9,621 bases of DNA, from assembly GCA_964598225.1 (NCBI GenBank), contig CAZRBG010000114.1, positions 1 through 9,621 of the forward strand. Direction: 5' to 3'. This DNA comes from SG8-4 sp964598225. Lineage in GTDB: Bacteria > Planctomycetota > Phycisphaerae > Sedimentisphaerales > Anaerobacaceae. Position numbers and translations under genes: made by a program. The notes below the pieces were generated by a model, which was not told where the DNA came from, did no database searches, and was given only the letters and a program-made list of their open reading frames with translations. Below are positions 1-6,816 of the stretch, in pieces (within the stretch, counting starts at the first letter, position 1; each line of letters begins with the position of its first letter).

Positions 1-112
1 CCGACGGAACTATCCCCATGAAATCGGGAAGTTATTTCGTGCACGATCCTAAGTGTGTTCGCTTATTTTGCTTCAAGATTAACTTTCCCGGCAGGGCGGG
101 GCGTCCTTCGAG

Positions 113-1366
113 CTAATGGTCGGTGTAGCCCTGTGGATCGACAAGGGCGGTATCGTTTGGATCCGCCGGTGCGGTCAGTTGGTTGATCTCTGCGAAGATG
201 CCGTAGCGGGAGCCGTCCTGGTCGTAGCTTTGCCAGGCGGCGACGAATTTGCCGTCACCGCCGAGCGCAGCCACAGGATACCTCTGGTCTCCCTCGATAT
301 AGGTGTTTACCTGGAATTCGCTGCCGAGCGCCTGGCCGAAGTTGATGAACCGCTGGGCGAATATGTCTCTGTCGGTGGAATTGGGATCCAGCTCATTCTC
401 CCAGACGATCACGAATTCCGCCATCTCGTTAATCGCGACCTGCGGGTATGTCTGGGGGCCCTCAGTCATCGTATTGACGAGGAACTGCTCTCCTAACGGC
501 ACGCCGTTCGGCTCGAACACGCGGGCGTGGATATCATCCAGTGCTGCCAGATTGGGATTGCCGTCCCAGGCCACTACGAAATACCCCTCGGAATCCATCG
601 CGATTGAAGGGCTTGTTACAGAGCGGAAGGGCACTGTGTTGACCTGAAATTCCCCGGTTCCGGGCGCGCCGTTCGGGTCGAAGAGACGGCACATTATCGA
701 ATTGGTGCTTCGATCGTCCAGCCAGGCCACGGCAAAACCGTCGTTCGCATCCGAAGCTGCGACCGGATAACGGCATTCAGACGGCTCGATGTTAAGCATA
801 AACTCAGGACCGGATGCTACGCCGTTACTGTCGTATATTTGTCCGCAAATAGCTCTTTCACCGTCGGCGGGAATGTCGAGACTCTCCCAGACGACAACAA
901 AGGAGCCGTCTTCGTTCAAGGTTGCGTCGGGGTAACGCTGCCTGCCGATCGTGTATGTATTTACAGATATTTCCTCGCCGAGGGGCAGGCCGTTAGGGTC
1001 AAACCGTCTGGCGAAGATGTCATCCTCGTCGTTTGGGTCAACTCCCGGCCCTTGCCAGGTCACAATGGAGCCGGCCGGGCTGGCTGCCACGGCCGGCTCT
1101 TTCTGGTTTCCGGAGGAGACCATGTTGATTTGAAATTCTTCCCCAATCGGGCTGAAATTCGGGTCGAATCGCTGTCCAAAGATGCCGTTGGAGCTGCCGT
1201 CCTGACGATAGCTGACCCAGACGACCACAAATCCACCGGCGGGGTCTATCGCTATATCGGCATCTTTCTGGTCGTAGGTCGTATACGTGTTGACCTGGGA
1301 CTCAGCCTCACAAAATATTGCTGTTACAAGACTTACACAGATTACTGTAAGAAGTCGACGCCTCAT
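113..1366 (-). CDS. Secreted protein with seven ~55-residue repeats (possible beta-propeller)
   Basis: The function is not recognised. The chosen start is the ATG read leftward from 1366, preceded by GAGGAG with an 8-nt spacer. An upstream in-frame start at 1423 would add 19 residues ahead of the signal peptide and has less support. The N-terminus MRRRLLTVICVSLVTAIFC is a typical Sec signal peptide; cleavage is likely near CEA-ES, and there is no clear lipobox, so export to periplasm or outside is inferred. The mature part is about seven repeats, each running from a (Q)VNTYT-like strand through A-D-GGFVVVW and a DGxxxxIFGQRFDPNG turn to PLGEEFQVN. Seven beta-rich repeats of this length suit a beta-propeller, though no fold was computed. 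The C-terminus ends in a loose PADPNDTALVDPQ tail without an obvious sorting signal. It diverges from the redox operon and shows no link to it. Confidence 0.85.
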   Translation of the reverse strand: MRRRLLTVICVSLVTAIFCEAESQVNTYTTYDQKDADIAIDPAGGFVVVWVSYRQDGSSNGIFGQRFDPNFSPIGEEFQINMVSSGNQKEPAVAASPAGSIVTWQGPGVDPNDEDDIFARRFDPNGLPLGEEISVNTYTIGRQRYPDATLNEDGSFVVVWESLDIPADGERAICGQIYDSNGVASGPEFMLNIEPSECRYPVAASDANDGFAVAWLDDRSTNSIMCRLFDPNGAPGTGEFQVNTVPFRSVTSPSIAMDSEGYFVVAWDGNPNLAALDDIHARVFEPNGVPLGEQFLVNTMTEGPQTYPQVAINEMAEFVIVWENELDPNSTDRDIFAQRFINFGQALGSEFQVNTYIEGDQRYPVAALGGDGKFVAAWQSYDQDGSRYGIFAEINQLTAPADPNDTALVDPQGYTDH

Positions 1367-1416
1367 CGAGTTTTCTCCTCGCCGGCCCGGCCGGCTGTTA
1401 CAGTTAAACTTATTGG

Positions 1417-1444
1417 TTGACATATACCCTTTCTATGATATAAG
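1417..1444 (+). promoter_or_regulatory. Sigma70-type promoter candidate for the ferredoxin-PAS-phosphatase operon
   Basis: TTGACA (1417-1422) is followed after 16 bp by TATAAG (1439-1444), a 6/6 and 5/6 match to consensus. Transcription would start near 1451 and run right towards the gene at 1800. The distance to that gene is long, so a small RNA or a regulated leader is an alternative. Seen in sequence only; activity is inferred. Confidence 0.5.
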
Positions 1445-1482
1445 GCGTTTGAGAAACCGAAATGTAGACGGTCTTTTTTTAG

Positions 1483-1507
1483 ATTTTTTGAATTATTTTC
1501 AAAAAAT
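1483..1507. repeat. AT-only inverted repeat (10-bp arms, 5-nt loop)
   Basis: ATTTTTTGAA and TTCAAAAAAT are perfect reverse complements around TTATT. It lies just downstream of the promoter candidate at 1417-1444. The lack of G/C makes a strong terminator unlikely; an operator-like or structural role is possible. Confidence 0.6.
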
Positions 1508-1706
1508 ACGGGAAACTACGTAGATAGAAGGTGGGCGGCATACGGCAAACCGGTATCAAGTGCGAGGCTTGAGAGCCAAAAGCATAGGAGTATTCCCAAT
1601 ACTGAGAAATCAATAGGTGGTTGATAGAAAGTAGCTGGGATGATCAAATTGAGTTTTCCTCTCGGGATTTTAGCTTGCTTTTCACATAACAGCATGATAT
1701 GTTGAA

Positions 1707-1718
1707 GGGTAGATACCC
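1707..1718. promoter_or_regulatory. Small inverted repeat GGGTA-GA-TACCC, possible operator
   Basis: Perfect 5-bp arms around GA lie about 80 nt upstream of the ferredoxin start. Size and position suit a regulator-binding site, but no regulator is encoded nearby and no second copy was found in the window. Confidence 0.25.
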
Positions 1719-1799
1719 TGATTCGGTTGCCCTGTTCCGTTCGGGGAAAGTATTGAGTGTTATAAGATTGGTAAAAACGGAATTGTCTTGGAGAAAGTT

Positions 1800-2303
1800 A
1801 TGGGCAAGATAATTGTAGTAGACGCCAAGGAATGCAACGCGTGTCTTACATGCGAGATAGAGTGCTCATTGGCTCACTCACGTACGAAAACACTTGTAGA
1901 GGCCATGAAAGAAGTGGAACCGCGTCTGAGTGTTGCGGCCGCCGATAAACAAGCGGTGCCAATGCAGTGTCAGCACTGTGAGGAAGCTCCATGCATGAGA
2001 ATATGCCCGACCCATGCGCTCCATCGCGAAGAGGCAGACGGTCCGGTTCTGCTGGACAAGAGTCTGTGCATAGGGTGCAGGTTTTGCCTTGTGGTTTGCC
2101 CCTTCGGCGCAATCATTCCGTCTTACGACGGCCGGACGATGGTCAAGTGCGATCTGTGCATAGAACGCCTCAAGGAAGGTCAGGAGCCGGCTTGCGTGGC
2201 GAGCTGCCCTATGGGGGCGATGGAGTTCGTCGAAGCCGATGAGTACGCCGAAGATAAGAGGAAAAATGCTGCAAAGCACTATGTTGAGCAGGTAGAGGGA
2301 TAA
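1800..2303 (+). CDS. Four-cluster 4Fe-4S ferredoxin (HycB/CooF/HydN-like electron carrier)
   Basis: A 167-residue soluble iron-sulfur protein. The ATG at 1800 is chosen because GGAG (1790-1793) sits 6 nt upstream; a TTG at 1788 would overlap that site. Sixteen cysteines form four ferredoxin-type groups: C12/C15/C18/C22, C57/C60/C65/C69, C90/C93/C96/C100 followed by P, and C117/C120/C132/C136 followed by P. This is the hallmark of the DmsB/HycB/CooF electron-transfer subunits, which pass electrons between FeS centres and a catalytic oxidoreductase such as a hydrogenase or formate dehydrogenase. No signal peptide is visible, so a cytoplasmic site is expected. It leads a four-gene cluster with a small [2Fe-2S] ferredoxin, PAS protein and phosphatase. 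Its partner enzyme is not in the window. The family call is firm; the specific partner is unknown. Confidence 0.95.
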   Translation: MGKIIVVDAKECNACLTCEIECSLAHSRTKTLVEAMKEVEPRLSVAAADKQAVPMQCQHCEEAPCMRICPTHALHREEADGPVLLDKSLCIGCRFCLVVCPFGAIIPSYDGRTMVKCDLCIERLKEGQEPACVASCPMGAMEFVEADEYAEDKRKNAAKHYVEQVEG

Positions 2304-2340
2304 TTATTCGGATCAGCGGAGGTGACAAGAGAAAGACGCA

Positions 2341-2607
2341 ATGACTATCGTAACGGTATGCGTGGGTAGTTCGTGTCATGTCAAAGGGGCTCGGGAGATA
2401 CTATCACGTTTTGAGAGCTTTCTCGCCTCTGAGGGGCTTAAACAAAAGGTCGAACTGAGGGGTTCGTTTTGTATGGACCGTTGCGGCGAGGGAATCAACT
2501 GGGAGATCGACGGGGAGGTTATCAACAGCGCCAGCGTCGATGAAGCTGTCGAAACACTGCGAAGCCGAGTGCATGGAAAATCGCAACGCAAGATGACTGA
2601 TAGGTAG
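2341..2607 (+). CDS. Thioredoxin-like [2Fe-2S] ferredoxin (HydD/NuoE C-terminal type)
   Basis: This 88-residue protein is a stand-alone thioredoxin-fold [2Fe-2S] ferredoxin. The ligand pattern is C7-x4-C12 and C44-x3-C48, as in the cluster domain of NuoE/HydC and the N-terminal domain of NuoF-type HydB, both encoded further down. Small proteins of this kind occur in some [FeFe]-hydrogenase operons (HydD in Thermoanaerobacter-type clusters, from memory). The start is ATG at 2341. A strong GGAGGTGA lies 15-22 nt upstream, which is rather far, while GAGAAAG (2330-2336) is closer; no better start codon lies between. The basic tail HGKSQRKMTDR has no cluster ligands. It is followed after 2 nt by the PAS gene, indicating co-transcription and probably translational coupling. 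Likely role: one-electron carrier or redox signal input for the downstream sensor (inference). Confidence 0.92.
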   Translation: MTIVTVCVGSSCHVKGAREILSRFESFLASEGLKQKVELRGSFCMDRCGEGINWEIDGEVINSASVDEAVETLRSRVHGKSQRKMTDR

Positions 2608-2609
2608 AG

Positions 2610-3146
2610 ATGGGCGCGAAACAGAGTAAACATGTTATGAAATTGCCTCAGGACAAAGTGGACGGCCACACGAGTGAGATTTTACAGCACACCCCCAATG
2701 GGGTCCTGCTGGTTGATGATCGGACGCTGATCCGTTTTGTGAATCCCGTGTTTCCGAAGATGTTCCACTGCGAGGGTGAGCGTTTACTGGGCCGACCGGC
2801 AAGGGAATTTGTTCATTCGGACTGCTTCGAGAGGGCGATTGCCGCCGGCGGAGCGCTGATGGTCAAGGAGAGCATACCGGAGCATGATACGAGTTTTCGT
2901 GTCGGTATCTTCTCCATCGAGGGCAAGGACCTCTATTGTGGTATCTTCATAGATATTTCGGATGAAGAAAAGGCCAGGAAGCACTTTCTCGAGTTGAAAG
3001 CCCAGACATTGAAACACGCGCAGGATGTGATCGAGAGGCAGATGCAGACCGCCCAGGAGATAGCAAAGCTTCTGGGAGAAACGACGGCCGAGACGAAAGT
3101 ACTTTTGAGGAAATTGATTTCTCTTTACCAGGAAGAAGACGAGTGA
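2610..3146 (+). CDS. PAS-domain protein with C-terminal helical segment (HydS-like sensor fragment)
   Basis: A 178-residue cytoplasmic protein. Residues ~20-120 form a PAS domain: ILQHTPNGVLLVDDRTLIRFVNPVF at the start, GRPAREFVH in the middle, and FSIEGKDLYCGIFIDISDEEKA as the closing strand and exit helix. Residues ~125-178 are predicted helix, containing AQEIAKLLGETTAETKVLL. I recall a very similar ending on PAS-bearing sensory [FeFe]-hydrogenases (group C, HydS/HsfB), where it follows the H-cluster domain. Here that catalytic part is missing and no histidine-kinase ATPase domain is present. The gene starts 2 nt after the small ferredoxin stop and its TGA overlaps the phosphatase start, so it is probably the input partner of that phosphatase. 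Cys residues at ~54 and ~72 are in the PAS region; a bound cofactor cannot be deduced. Confidence 0.9.
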   Translation: MGAKQSKHVMKLPQDKVDGHTSEILQHTPNGVLLVDDRTLIRFVNPVFPKMFHCEGERLLGRPAREFVHSDCFERAIAAGGALMVKESIPEHDTSFRVGIFSIEGKDLYCGIFIDISDEEKARKHFLELKAQTLKHAQDVIERQMQTAQEIAKLLGETTAETKVLLRKLISLYQEEDE

Positions 3147-4300
3147 TGGGACTGTTTTTTGAATGGGGTATAAAACAGTTAAGGAAGGGCGGTGAGGAAC
3201 TCTGCGGCGACAATGTGGCTGTCGCCCGCCATCACGATTGTGTAACGCTGGCGCTGTCCGACGGGCTCGGAAGCGGCGTCAAGGCGAATATCTTGTCGAT
3301 TCTTACAACTCGGATTGCCATGCACCTGATGGAAAACAGGTTGCCATTGGCCGAGGTGGTGGAGACTCTGAGCAAGACATTACCCGTGTGCGAGGTTCGA
3401 AAACTTGCTTACAGCACGTTTGCCATAGGCCAGTTCTTCTCCGACGGCAGCGCCCGCGTGGTTGAGTTCGACACGCCGCCTCTCGTATTGCTCAGACAGC
3501 GAAAGTCTTTCCCGGTGCTATCCGAGGATCGCCAGATCGGTGATAAGAGAATCCGCGAATCCATGTTCGAGCTGAAAAGCGGGGATTGGCTGATCTTTGT
3601 GTCTGACGGTGTGCTCAACGCCGGCATCGGAGGGCTGTATCCACTGGGCTGGGGCCAGGATCACGTGGTAAATTTTCTGAAAGAGCACGGCCATGCCGAT
3701 ATCTCTGCGCAGGAACTCGCAGATTCACTCGGACGGGCCGTCTGGGATCTGTACAGCGGGAAGCCGGGTGACGACGTCAGTGCCGTCGTCATAAAAGTGC
3801 GGAAGAAGCTGGCGGCTACTATAATGACGGGACCGCCGGCCGACGAGAGCATGGACAGGCAGGTTGTTGAAAACTTTGCTAAGCGTCCCGGTTTTCGGGC
3901 GGCTTGCGGGGGGACAACGGCAAAAATCGTTGCCCGACATATGGGAGGCAGGTCACTTGACGTAGATTTGAGTACGGTGAGAGCCGATGTGCCTCCGTTG
4001 GCCAGGCTTGAAGGCGTTGATCTGACCACTGAAGGAATTCTGACGCTTACCAGAACTAACGAGCTCTTGCGCTCCGGAACGGAAAAAGAGAGCGTCAGAT
4101 TCAAAACCGATGGCGCTTCCGCTGTTTTGAGATTGTGTCTGGATGTCGATCACATACATTTCATAGTAGGACTGGGTGTGAATCCTGCACACCAGAATCC
4201 CGAATTGCCGCGACAACTGGACATGAAGCTGGCTGTGGTAAACGGCATTGCCGAAGAACTTCGCAGGAGAGGCAAGGAGGTGACGGTCGAAACCGTGTAG
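3146..4300 (+). CDS. SpoIIE/PP2C-type serine phosphatase with conserved C-terminal domain
   Basis: A 384-residue protein. The N-terminal ~220 residues are a PP2C/SpoIIE phosphatase domain with the metal-site motifs SDGLGSG (~38-44), FVSDGVLNAG (~151-160) and GKPGDDVSAVV (~205-215); the aspartates hold the two Mn/Mg ions. A substrate phosphoserine or phosphothreonine protein, perhaps an anti-anti-sigma or STAS-like partner, is expected but none is encoded here. Residues ~225-384 form a second domain with RAACGGTTAKIVARHMG and PPLARLEGVDLTTEGILTLT, a pattern I associate with phosphatases beside hydrogenase genes; its function is unknown. The ATG at 3146 overlaps the PAS stop by one base (TGATG); a GTG at 3143 would add one residue. 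Translational coupling with the PAS gene suggests one signalling unit. Confidence 0.92.
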   Translation: MGLFFEWGIKQLRKGGEELCGDNVAVARHHDCVTLALSDGLGSGVKANILSILTTRIAMHLMENRLPLAEVVETLSKTLPVCEVRKLAYSTFAIGQFFSDGSARVVEFDTPPLVLLRQRKSFPVLSEDRQIGDKRIRESMFELKSGDWLIFVSDGVLNAGIGGLYPLGWGQDHVVNFLKEHGHADISAQELADSLGRAVWDLYSGKPGDDVSAVVIKVRKKLAATIMTGPPADESMDRQVVENFAKRPGFRAACGGTTAKIVARHMGGRSLDVDLSTVRADVPPLARLEGVDLTTEGILTLTRTNELLRSGTEKESVRFKTDGASAVLRLCLDVDHIHFIVGLGVNPAHQNPELPRQLDMKLAVVNGIAEELRRRGKEVTVETV

Positions 4301-4351
4301 GCAGACCGGCAACTTCTGATATGGGAGTGTTCGTATCACTTGGAATATATC

Positions 4352-4380
4352 TTGACAGGAACCATCTTTTTGGATAAAGA
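4352..4380 (+). promoter_or_regulatory. Promoter candidate before the HydC/HydB-like genes
   Basis: A perfect -35 TTGACA (4352-4357) is followed after 17 bp by a weak TAAAGA (4375-4380). Transcription would begin at about 4387, at the edge of the 13-bp tandem repeat. TATAAA at 4410-4415 is an alternative -10 without a clear -35. The 139-bp gap after the phosphatase gene supports separate control of the flavin module. Confidence 0.4.
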
Positions 4381-4385
4381 TATTG

Positions 4386-4411
4386 TTTCTTAAAACTATT
4401 TCTTAAAACTA
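4386..4411. repeat. Perfect tandem direct repeat, 2 x 13 bp
   Basis: TTTCTTAAAACTA occurs twice back to back (4386-4398 and 4399-4411) and runs into TATAAATAC. The copies are identical and lie 28 nt before the HydC-like start, at the expected transcription start of the promoter candidate. A regulator-binding site is possible; slippage duplication is the simple alternative. Confidence 0.8.
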
Positions 4412-4439
4412 TAAATACATATGTTGTGGAATTGTAACT

Positions 4440-4943
4440 ATGGCCGAAGAAACTAAACTTGTGGAACAAATTGTCGATAACTATGACAGCGACGAGGGCA
4501 TGTTGATACCGATGATGCAGGATCTGCAGGCCGAGTGCGGGTATCTGCCACCTGAAGGCCTCCGCTCTTTGAGCAATCGCTTGGAGATGCCTTTGAGCCG
4601 CATCTATGCCGTTGCTACGTTTTATTCCTCGTTTCGTCTTGCCCCCAAGGGCGCCCATGACGTGACCCTTTGCATGGGTACGGTGTGTTATCTCAAGGGC
4701 GCTCCCGATATACTGAATGCGATTTGCAAGGAGTTTAAGGTTGAAGCCGGCGGCACAACCGCAGACCGCTTATTCAGCCTCCAGGGGGTCAACTGCGTAG
4801 GCGCTTGTGCCCTGGCGCCGGTGATGGTTGTTGACGGGAAGTACTACGATGGCGTTACTGCCGCCTCTGCAATCGAAATTCTTGAAGATCTTGCGCCGGC
4901 GCAAGAGAATTCCGAGTTGAATGTAAAGGAGGACATAGCATGA
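4440..4943 (+). CDS. hydC: NuoE/HydC-like thioredoxin-fold [2Fe-2S] subunit
   Basis: The 167-residue length is normal for NuoE, HoxE or HydC. An N-terminal helical bundle (residues ~1-70) carries the family stretch LIPMMQDLQAECGYLPPEGL and ISRIYAVATFYSSF-like sequence. The thioredoxin-like domain then binds a [2Fe-2S] cluster through C78-x4-C83 and C119-x3-C123 (VNCVGACALAPVM). In complex I and bifurcating hydrogenases this subunit sits on the NADH/FMN subunit. It overlaps the next gene by 4 nt (ATGA), so the two are translationally coupled and surely form a complex. The ribosome-binding site is weak (GGA about 10 nt upstream), unlike its neighbours. The symbol hydC reflects the likeness of its partner to HydB; nuoE would also do. 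No membrane complex I genes are nearby, which speaks against a Nuo role. Confidence 0.95.
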   Translation: MAEETKLVEQIVDNYDSDEGMLIPMMQDLQAECGYLPPEGLRSLSNRLEMPLSRIYAVATFYSSFRLAPKGAHDVTLCMGTVCYLKGAPDILNAICKEFKVEAGGTTADRLFSLQGVNCVGACALAPVMVVDGKYYDGVTAASAIEILEDLAPAQENSELNVKEDIA

Positions 4944-6808
4944 TTATGCCGACACCTGCAAAACTCGCAAGCCCGGCCGATCTCGAAGGTCTTATGCGGC
5001 AATATCGTCAAGACAGCAGGTCAGTAGCCAAAAATGTAAGAATATGTGTCGGAACCGGCTGCGCCGCAAAGGGGTCTCGAAAGATTTACGGACTGTTCTG
5101 CGAAGCGGCTGAACAGTCCGATGCCGACGTGACTATTGAAGCAAAATGTGTAGGTTGCCACGGTTTTTGCGAGCGCGGCCCCATCGTGGTGGTCGAGCCG
5201 GGTGAAATCTTTTACCAGCAGGTTGAAGAGCCTGACGTGGCCGAGATATTCCGAGAGACTGTTGTGGGTGGGAGAATCGTCGAAAGACTGCTTTATGAGG
5301 ACCCCGCCACGAGCAGGAAAGCCTCTGAAGCGGCCGAAATCCCGTTCTACCGCGTGCAGCAGAGAGTTGTCCTCGCAGGCAACGGGAGGATTGATCCCAC
5401 CACAATCACTGAGTATATCGCTGATGGCGGGTACGGCGCGTTGGCAAAGGCCGTCTCGTCCATGACGTCCGAAGAGGTTATCGATCAGGTCGAAATCGCC
5501 GGTCTGAGAGGCCGGGGCGGCGGGGGGTTCCCAACGGCCCGAAAATGGCGGTCCTGCCGGCAAGCCAAAGGCTCGGCCAAGTACGTTATCTGCAACGGTG
5601 ACGAAGGCGACCCCGGCGCTTTCATGGACCGCTCGATAATGGAGGGAAATCCACATTCGGTTATCGAAGGTATGCTCATAGGAGCCTACGCAATCGGAGC
5701 GAAGCAAGGCTACATCTACGTCCGAAATGAGTATCCGCTGGCGGTCGAGCATCTGAAGATGGCCATCTCTCAGGCAAGAGAAGTAGGCTTGCTGGGCAAG
5801 AATATTCTTGGCAGCTCCTTCTCGTTCGATATTAAGATCAACCGAGGGGGCGGAGCATTCGTCTGCGGCGAATCCACAGCGTTGATGGCTTCACTCGAGG
5901 GCCGTCCCGGCGAGCCTCGTGCAAAATACGTCCATACGGTCGAAAGCGGCTTTCGGGGCAAGCCCACCAATCTTAATAACGTTGAAACCTGGGCCAATGT
6001 CCCGCACATTATTAACCGCGGCGGGAAGTGGTTTGCCCAGACTGGAACGCGCAAATCAAAAGGTACCAAGGTCTTCAGCCTGGTGGGCAACGTGGCCAAC
6101 ACCGGCCTGGTGGAAGTACCGATGGGCATCTCGCTGCGCCGGATCATCGAAGAGATCGGCGGCGGCGTCCCCGACGGCAAGAGGTTCAAAGCGGTTCAGA
6201 CCGGAGGCCCCTCCGGCGGCTGTATTCCGGCCGAACACCTCGATGTTCGCGTCGATTTCGACGAGCTTACAAAGTTAGGTTCGATGATGGGTTCCGGCGG
6301 CATGATAGTGATGAATGAGGACACCTGCATGGTGAGGGTGGCGCAGTATTTCACTGAATTCCTGCAAAAGGAATCCTGCGGCAAGTGCACGCCGTGCCGT
6401 GAGGGATTGGCTCAGATGCTGCATATTCTCAACCGCACAATCAAGGGAGATGGTGAGGTTGGGGATGTTGAAGAGCTTGGAACTCTGGCCGAATTGCTGG
6501 AGGGAACGGCGCTTTGCGCCCTCGGAAAGACTGCGGCAAATCCCATCATGTCCACGATACGTTATTTTCGGGATGAATACGACGCGCATATTCTAGATCG
6601 CCACTGCCCGGCCAAGCAGTGCAGAGGGCTGTTTCGGTACGAAATCGACGCTGAAGCGTGCAAGGCATGCGGCATCTGCCTCAAAAACTGCCCGGCCGAC
6701 GCGATTACCGGCGAGAAGAAAGTTGCCCATGTTATCAACCAGGACAAATGCACCTTGTGCGGAACATGTTGGGATAAATGCCCATTTACGGCAATCTTAA
6801 AAGTATAG
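4940..6808 (+). CDS. hydB: NuoF/HydB-like NADH- and FMN-binding FeS subunit
   Basis: A 622-residue soluble protein with the full architecture of HydB from trimeric bifurcating hydrogenases. Residues ~30-110 are a thioredoxin-like [2Fe-2S] domain (C36, C41, C73, C77). Residues ~180-470 are the flavin core, with the glycine-rich GLRGRGGGGFPTARKW (188-203) and ICNGDEGDPGAFMDR (217-231) for NADH and FMN. The N3-type [4Fe-4S] ligands are C480/C483/C486 plus C526. After this comes HCPAKQC (555-561), then two ferredoxin clusters, C574/577/580/584 and C604/607/610/614. The start at 4940 has AAAGGAGG 7 nt upstream and overlaps hydC by 4 nt. It should oxidise or reduce NAD(P)(H) and exchange electrons with ferredoxin; bifurcation is likely from family but not shown. 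The catalytic partner is not encoded here. Confidence 0.96.
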   Translation: MIMPTPAKLASPADLEGLMRQYRQDSRSVAKNVRICVGTGCAAKGSRKIYGLFCEAAEQSDADVTIEAKCVGCHGFCERGPIVVVEPGEIFYQQVEEPDVAEIFRETVVGGRIVERLLYEDPATSRKASEAAEIPFYRVQQRVVLAGNGRIDPTTITEYIADGGYGALAKAVSSMTSEEVIDQVEIAGLRGRGGGGFPTARKWRSCRQAKGSAKYVICNGDEGDPGAFMDRSIMEGNPHSVIEGMLIGAYAIGAKQGYIYVRNEYPLAVEHLKMAISQAREVGLLGKNILGSSFSFDIKINRGGGAFVCGESTALMASLEGRPGEPRAKYVHTVESGFRGKPTNLNNVETWANVPHIINRGGKWFAQTGTRKSKGTKVFSLVGNVANTGLVEVPMGISLRRIIEEIGGGVPDGKRFKAVQTGGPSGGCIPAEHLDVRVDFDELTKLGSMMGSGGMIVMNEDTCMVRVAQYFTEFLQKESCGKCTPCREGLAQMLHILNRTIKGDGEVGDVEELGTLAELLEGTALCALGKTAANPIMSTIRYFRDEYDAHILDRHCPAKQCRGLFRYEIDAEACKACGICLKNCPADAITGEKKVAHVINQDKCTLCGTCWDKCPFTAILKV

Positions 6809-6816
6809 AAGGATTT

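Larger units (their letters stand above)
1367..1799. other. Divergent intergenic region, no protein gene seen
   Basis: This stretch separates the leftward secreted-protein gene from the rightward ferredoxin operon. It carries a promoter candidate (1417-1444), an AT-only hairpin with 10-bp perfect arms (1483-1507), an AGTATT/AATACT inverted repeat with a CCC loop (1589-1603), and a GGGTA-GA-TACCC inverted repeat (1707-1718). No tRNA, known riboswitch core or convincing ORF was recognised. If the promoter is used, the ferredoxin mRNA has a leader of roughly 350 nt. A closer TATAAG (1761-1766) has no good -35 partner. Confidence 0.6.

Noticed and set aside
19..117. A 33-codon plus-strand frame at the left edge
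   Set aside because: No ribosome-binding site and no recognisable sequence; the first ~112 bases show nothing else convincing.
839..1420. A 193-codon open frame on the plus strand, opposite the secreted-protein gene
   Set aside because: The minus-strand frame has a signal peptide, ribosome-binding site and clear internal repeats; the plus-strand frame has none and mirrors the repeat pattern. The shorter plus frames at 116-496 and 303-647 are rejected likewise.
5021..5752. A 243-codon frame antisense to the HydB-like gene
   Set aside because: It lies fully inside a gene with unmistakable FMN, NADH and FeS motifs, shows no recognisable domain and has no start signals; a shadow of GC-rich codons.
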